DNA of 64,000 nt. It comes from Plasmodium relictum (taxonomy: Eukaryota; Apicomplexa; Aconoidasida; Haemosporida; Plasmodiidae). Under the pieces are notes generated by a model. It searched no databases. It had not been told where the DNA came from and saw nothing but the letters and a program-made list of their open reading frames with translations. This document shows positions 60,796 to 64,000 of this stretch, piece after piece. Both the position numbers and the translations under genes were made by a program. Numbering within the stretch: position 1 is the stretch's first letter; every line of letters starts with the position of its first letter. Location of the stretch: NCBI RefSeq assembly GCF_900005765.1, contig NC_041692.1, positions 1,612,001 through 1,676,000 of the forward strand, read 5' to 3'.

Positions 60796-61479
60796 TTAAG
60801 AAGGTGTATTACCATCATCAGGGATTAGAGGTATAGGTTTCACAATTTTAATGGTTAAACCAAAAACATCAGTCAAAAATTTACTCATTCTCATGGCCGT
60901 ATTATGCATTTGATCTTCTGATAATTTAATATTTAATACATCTAAATATTTTTTAAAATTACTTTTTAACATATTTATATTTTCAATAAGTTTCTTTCTA
61001 TCTACAACATTTTCTTTTTTATTTATTTCAATAAAAGCATCTTCCAATGATCTTTGCTCAGCCCAAAAAATATTTTTCAAAAGTGCATAATAATCGTCTG
61101 TTACTTTTATTTCATTACATAAACAAAGAAGACGATCACTTATTCGGGATGTCATATTGTCTGAGTCTTCATCATCCATTACCACCTGATGATATTTTCT
61201 TGCAGATGTAACAACTTCCTTTTTTATGGATTTCAAATCAGATAAAATTTTCTTCATTTCATCAATTTCACCAACTCCAAGTACATGATCTAAACTGAAA
61301 ACTGTCATTTCAAACTCTAAAGTACAATATTCCCTAAAGTGCATAAAATATCTATCACTTGATATGGGCTCACCGCTTACTTGTGGTGACTCAGCAGCCT
61401 TAACTCCTGATATGTTATCCTTAAATATGCCCCCTATTAATATAATGGCATTTAATAAAAAAAAATATTTACTAATCAT
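60796..61479 (-). CDS. Small secreted protein, function unknown
   Basis: 227 residues, single exon. A clear signal peptide (about residues 1-30: MISKYFFLLNAIILIGGIF; cleavage plausible after SGVKA) is followed by about 195 helix-forming residues with no C-terminal membrane anchor. The composition is far less skewed than that of its neighbours (few Asn or Lys runs), suggesting a compact folded helical bundle. Mature cysteines are few (one in EYCTLEF, two in LLCLCNE). The segment RSLED fits an RxLxD export pattern but lies near residue 140, too far from the signal peptide for a normal PEXEL. I recognise no family. A lineage-specific secreted antigen or exported protein is an inference from the signal peptide and its location next to a gap and repeat-bearing segment. 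Confidence 0.8.
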   Translation of the reverse strand: MISKYFFLLNAIILIGGIFKDNISGVKAAESPQVSGEPISSDRYFMHFREYCTLEFEMTVFSLDHVLGVGEIDEMKKILSDLKSIKKEVVTSARKYHQVVMDDEDSDNMTSRISDRLLCLCNEIKVTDDYYALLKNIFWAEQRSLEDAFIEINKKENVVDRKKLIENINMLKSNFKKYLDVLNIKLSEDQMHNTAMRMSKFLTDVFGLTIKIVKPIPLIPDDGNTPS

Positions 61480-62327
61480 TTTGAAGAATAAATGAATATA
61501 AAAGTTATTATATTATAAAATTTATTCCAAAAATGGAAATTCTAATTAAATGGAACCAAAATACTTTTATCCTATGTAAAAAAATATATATATATAGTAT
61601 ATAACTTTTGTTACTAAAAAAGCTCAATTTTTATTTTATAAAAATTTCTTCTTTTTTATTTTACTTTTTTAGTAAAAAAATCAAAGAAAAATAATTTATA
61701 ATGTATATTAGAAAAAAAATTCTTTAGTTTTTTTTTTAATATGCATGTATAAATAGTAATGAGAATTTTATTTTTTAATAATATATCTTCTATTATAAAA
61801 AGAATTATATTGCGCACACAAATTTATCTCACTTTTGTATTTTAAAAAAAAAAAAATTAATTTTAAATAATAATAGTTCTATCAAAAAAAAATCTCCGAT
61901 TTATCCTTTTTATGAGCCAAATTATATTTTCAAAAGTAAATATAAATTTATATAAACTAGGTTAACTTTAAATAACGTTAAATTAACTCCAATAATAGTA
62001 AGTTTAAATAAATTTATATATATATTAAAAAGCAAATATATTTATTAGAATATGTTAAAAAATTCATTAAATCATATAATAAAATATAAACAAAATTAAA
62101 AATACAATTAAAAATAATTTTTAATACTATAAAAATACGTATGAATTTTCTTAAAAGTAAAAATTATAAATATTAAGTTTTTCCTATTTTTTGTATTTTG
62201 GAGAGAGTAAAAAAAACATAGATATATTAATTTTCTATTTATGTGTACGATATATATTAAAAATGTACATTATTAAATTTTTTGAGCATTTCTGTAGAAA
62301 ATTTCAAAGAAAAACTCACAAATCAGT

Positions 62328-62330
<3 letters not shown>

Positions 62331-62389
<59 letters not shown>
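62331..62389. repeat. (TA)n microsatellite
   Basis: About 29 uninterrupted TA dinucleotides. Confidence 0.95.
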
Positions 62390-63940
62390 CAAGTAATATG
62401 CTTTTACCTATATAAATTATTGTTAACAATAGTATTATATACAATAAAAACATAAAAATAGTATAAAAAAAAAATGTAATATTATCTTCTTTCAAAAATG
62501 AAAAAAAATATTCAAAACAGCATTTTTTCATTAATTAAAATACATAGTCTTTTATACAATATATTATTAGTTAATATACGTATATTGCTACAAAAAAAAG
62601 ATAAATAAAAGCATATAAAAAAAATTTTAACCCTACCCTTCTTTCTTAAATGAATTTTTAAAAAATAAAAATAAACATTTATAATTTTCTTAAAAATTTA
62701 AGGAAATAAAAAGATAGAAAATGAAACATATCAATTCATTCTGTTGATTTATTAAATCGTTCAAGTACTTTTATAATAAATACAGAGAAGTTAAATTTTA
62801 AACGTTTAATATTAAATCAATTAAATAGAACTTACTACGGAGTATTAGTATAATGTTAAATAAGTATATTCCACTATATAAATAATAAAATATGTTAAAA
62901 TACGTAATTTCACTATTTTTGTTACTCATGGTATATAGTTGCATCGCATGTCTACTGAAATATTTTACCAAAGTTCTTTTTTTCCTTTATAATAAGAAAA
63001 ATCGGATTAGAAAAAAATATATTTTTTTTCAGGTTTTATAAAGAAATTTTTAAATCTAGTTATTTTACTTATTTCTACCGTAACATTAGAAAACTGCAAT
63101 TAACTAAAATATTTGGTTAATAAAAAAATAATTCCCTAAAAAAAAATATATTTTGTATCTTTTTTTTTTGAAATTAAAAGAATATGCAAAAAAAAAGAAG
63201 AAATTTTTTTTTTTTTAATTTTCGCTAATTTTTATGTGCATTTTTATAAATAATCTCTCATTTCACATATTTTATTTTACTTTGCATCATAAATTTGTAC
63301 GTAAATAAAAGTCTTATAACCTATCTTATTAACCAATCTCATAAATGGTCCTTTAGTCTGTAAAAATACTATCATGTCATATAAGGATAAGAATATATAT
63401 ATTCTTTAATATGATAAACAGTTCATTAGCATGTACACGTTATACACTTTCATAATAAATATATAAGTTTAATAAATTTTAAACTCAAGTATTTTTTAAG
63501 ACATAACATTAAGATAAAATAATAATTTAAAAGAATACAAAAAACATAATAATTTAAGTATTATATCCTAATATTTTATTTTCTCCGATGTAATGTTAAT
63601 AAAAGAATTTATTTCTCTTTTTGAATGCTTAATGAAAGATTATAAATTAAATTTAAGAGTTTAACTATATATATATATATATAACATTTGATAATTATGT
63701 GTACAAAATATATGAAGAAATATCTGTTCATTATGTTAACAAAGAGTTTTATAAATTAAAATAATTACATTAAAAAGAATTCCAGTGAAATTTATGTACA
63801 TTAAAGATATAGTAAATAAAAATATGCATATTAAAAATATGGCCATTAAAAAAATTATAAATAAATGAAATAGAAGTATGTACATTAGAAAAAAAAAATT
63901 AAAACTTTTTTTTTTTAAATAATGATATCAAATTTTTAAA

Positions 63941-63968
63941 AAGAAAAGAAAAGAAAAGAAAAGAAAAA
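63941..63968. repeat. (AAAAG)n short tandem repeat
   Basis: About five consecutive AAAAG units followed by an A/T run, with small unit variation at the ends. Confidence 0.85.
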
Positions 63969-64000
63969 AATTTTTTTTTCTTTTGGGAAAGAGATAATGG

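Larger units (their letters stand above)
61480..64000. other. AT-rich intergenic region to window end
   Basis: 2.5 kb with no supported gene. It should contain the promoter of the secreted-protein gene, and it carries a TA microsatellite (62331-62389) and an AAAAG array (63941-63968). No tRNA-like or otherwise compositionally distinct patch seen. Confidence 0.5.

Noticed and set aside
61047-61063. RSLED as a PEXEL export motif in the small secreted protein
   Set aside because: It fits RxLxD but lies about 110 residues beyond the signal peptide, outside the normal PEXEL position.
1-64000. Retroelements or other virus-like copies
   Set aside because: No reverse transcriptase, integrase, capsid-like frame or long terminal repeats seen; the only sizeable repeat is the 273-bp tandem pair.

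Overview
The window is nuclear DNA of a malaria parasite (Plasmodium). It is extremely A+T-rich, with long poly-A/T and TA runs, and encodes Lys/Asn-rich proteins with low-complexity inserts. The recognisable genes MRP2, MIF, CCT3 and myosin J appear in an order that I recall from P. falciparum chromosome 12. The proteins diverge from P. falciparum (for example MIF), so another species is likely, possibly an avian one; the sequence alone does not settle this.

Layout. Positions 1-2503 (+): 3' part of an unrecognised conserved gene, two exons seen. 2721-8927 (-): very large WD40 protein resembling the histone H3.3 chaperone HIRA. 10019-14056 (-): a 20-exon gene of unknown function, assembled here from splice sites and phase. 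14774-19312 (+): 1512-residue unrecognised protein. 19518-25385 (-): ABCC transporter MRP2. 25386-29016: long intergenic stretch. 29017-31428 (+): secreted, tryptophan-patterned, single-pass membrane protein. 32248-32782 (+): MIF, two exons. 34752-36580 (+): chaperonin subunit CCT gamma, two exons. 37387-39936 (-): SAP-domain protein with an apicoplast-type leader. 40291-40772 (+): three-exon, 87-residue membrane protein. 41031-42929 (+): multi-pass membrane protein. 43214-49709 (-): myosin J, four exons. 51189-56316 (-): a 24-exon gene that I identify as DRC7/CCDC135, a subunit of the axonemal nexin-dynein regulatory complex.

Beyond a 300-base assembly gap (56633-56932), the character changes. 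A two-copy 273-bp tandem repeat leads into a 1.08-kb island of nearly balanced base composition (57669-58750). The island opens with a fold matching the 5' Alu domain of signal recognition particle (SRP) RNA, contains several clear hairpins, and ends in C10-T5. It is very probably a structured, Pol III-type non-coding RNA locus and is the most interesting part of the window. After 2 kb of AT-rich sequence lies a gene for a small secreted protein (60796-61479, -), followed by AT-rich DNA with microsatellites.

Most genes are unrelated housekeeping functions: chromatin, transport, protein folding, motility. Myosin J and DRC7 are tandem on the same strand, but I see no operon-like logic. No virus-like or LTR element, tRNA, rRNA, CRISPR array or telomere repeat was seen.
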